This document shows, in pieces, positions 5,446 through 6,306 of a stretch of 6,306 nt of DNA. Positions within the stretch are counted from its first letter, which is position 1; every line of letters begins with the position of its first letter. The stretch is from Clostridiales bacterium (lineage in GTDB: Bacteria; Bacillota; Clostridia; Christensenellales; UMGS416): positions 1-6,306 of the forward strand of contig JAAYXU010000261.1 in the NCBI GenBank assembly GCA_012515725.1. Direction: 5' to 3'. The position numbers were made by a program, and so were the translations under genes. The notes below the pieces were generated by a model. It was given only the letters and a program-made list of their open reading frames with translations, was not told where the DNA came from and ran no database searches.

Positions 5446-6294
5446 ATGGAGAAATCCGCAATCCTGTACAAGATGGATTCGCTTGAGGGTATATTCAGCG
5501 CGTCGGATCATAAGATCGCCGATTATATTCGCGCCAACGAGCGCGATATCATCCGGCTGTCCATCGTCGAGTTCGCCGAGATATGCGACACCGCCGAGGC
5601 TACGATCGTGCGCTTCTGCAAGAAGCTGGGGTTCAACGGATACCAGGACTTCAAGATATCTCTCGCGCAGGAGCTCAACGACCCAATAGAGCGGATATTT
5701 GAGGAGGCCTCCAAGGAGGATTCGGCGGCTGACATATTCAGCAAGGAAATCAGCAGCATCGTGGGAACCCTGGACTATACGAAGCGTGTGCTGGATCAGA
5801 AAAACCTCCAGGCTGTAGCCGAGCTCATCCGCGCGGCGCGCAAGGTATATTTCTTCGGCAGCGGCAACTCCGCCTCGGTAGCGCTGGACGCGGCGCACAA
5901 GATGGTTCGCGCCGGTATCGACAGCGCGGCGTACACCGATTCGCACATGCAGCAGATTCACGCGGCGACGATGCGGCCGGGCGACGTGGCAGTCGGCATA
6001 TCCCACTCGGGCAGCTCGCGGTGCGTCGTGGACGCGCTGGCGTCAGCCCGAGAGCGGGGCGCGGCGACGGTATGCATGTGTACCTACGGTAAATCGCCGA
6101 TCACCCGGGTGGCTGACTATCCGCTTTTCACGGCATCGGAGGAAGTTAAATACCGCGTGCTGTCGCTCTCGTCGCGAATCGCGCAGCTCGCGCTCATCGA
6201 CGCGCTCTACATCTGGGTCAGCATCCATCGTGAGGATCAGGCGCTCGATACAATGCAAAGCATCGAAAAAGCGCTGGAAAAGACGAAGTATTAA
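5446..6294 (+). CDS. MurR/RpiR-family transcriptional regulator (HTH + SIS domains)
   Basis: A 282-residue cytosolic regulator of usual family length. Residues 1-78 are the HTH_6 domain: SASDHKIADYI (17-27), the DNA-binding LSIVEFAEICDTAEATIVRFCKKLGF region (36-61), and GYQDFKISLAQEL (63-75), a family hallmark. After a helical linker, residues 115-255 form a SIS sugar-phosphate-binding domain with VYFFGSGNSA (134-143) and the phosphate-binding loop SHSGSSR (186-192). SRIAQLALIDALYI (244-257) is the usual C-terminal SIS helix. Family members sense phosphosugars (for example MurNAc-6-P, glucosamine-type or pentose phosphates) and mostly repress sugar-use genes. The effector cannot be told from sequence. 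It has its own strong promoter and is transcribed divergently from the lipoprotein gene. Downstream genes lie outside the window and would best indicate the sugar. Autoregulation through the GTGAA repeats is an inference. Confidence 0.93.
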   Translation: MEKSAILYKMDSLEGIFSASDHKIADYIRANERDIIRLSIVEFAEICDTAEATIVRFCKKLGFNGYQDFKISLAQELNDPIERIFEEASKEDSAADIFSKEISSIVGTLDYTKRVLDQKNLQAVAELIRAARKVYFFGSGNSASVALDAAHKMVRAGIDSAAYTDSHMQQIHAATMRPGDVAVGISHSGSSRCVVDALASARERGAATVCMCTYGKSPITRVADYPLFTASEEVKYRVLSLSSRIAQLALIDALYIWVSIHREDQALDTMQSIEKALEKTKY

Positions 6295-6306
6295 ACGCTT
6301 AGGGAA

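Noticed and set aside
5398..6006. Open frame on the - strand opposite the RpiR-family gene (202 codons)
   Set aside because: The + strand frame has clear HTH and SIS motifs, a promoter and RBS; the antisense frame shows no domain.

Overview
This is an ordinary-looking bacterial chromosomal segment, GC-rich in its genes and AT-rich in one divergent promoter region. Several features suggest a Bacillota (Firmicutes), probably clostridial: strong AGGAGG-type ribosome binding sites, extended -10 promoters, a Bacillus-type mannose-6-phosphate isomerase, an Lrp/AsnC regulator paired with an alanine-type aminotransferase (compare B. subtilis alaR-alaT, formerly yugG-yugH), a GluP-like rhomboid and a MurR/RpiR regulator. 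Isoleucine is often encoded by ATA despite the high GC content. The lineage is inferred from gene types and signals, not from a marker gene.

Region 1 (1-1516, + strand): the 3' part of a class I mannose-6-phosphate isomerase, whose start lies to the left of the window, followed 12 nt later by a small nitroreductase-family flavoprotein. The second gene's Shine-Dalgarno overlaps the first gene's stop codon, so they are very likely one operon.

Region 2 (1517-3976, + strand): a near-consensus sigma-A promoter drives a tight three-gene operon of an Lrp/AsnC regulator, a PLP fold-type I aminotransferase and a 7-TM rhomboid protease. Both junctions are 4-bp GTGA overlaps, which suggests translational coupling. 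A probable intrinsic terminator for this operon lies inside the 3' end of the convergent gene.

Region 3 (3979-5157, - strand): a 392-residue secreted lipoprotein of unknown function, built from four tandem modules of about 90-97 residues, three of which start with L-A-G-x-W. It ends 2 bp from the rhomboid stop codon.

Region 4 (5158-5445): a 288-bp divergent intergenic region. It holds an extended -10 promoter for the lipoprotein gene, a strong promoter for the regulator gene, and between them a cluster of GTGAA repeats that could be operators.

Region 5 (5446-6294, + strand): a complete MurR/RpiR-type regulator (N-terminal HTH, C-terminal SIS sugar-phosphate domain). Its targets are probably sugar genes to the right of the window, itself, or the divergent lipoprotein.

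I see no mobile elements, CRISPR arrays, RNA genes or clearly novel system. The points most worth a second look are the modular lipoprotein, the repeat-rich divergent promoter region, the fixed Lrp-aminotransferase-rhomboid arrangement, and the terminator embedded in an opposing coding sequence.
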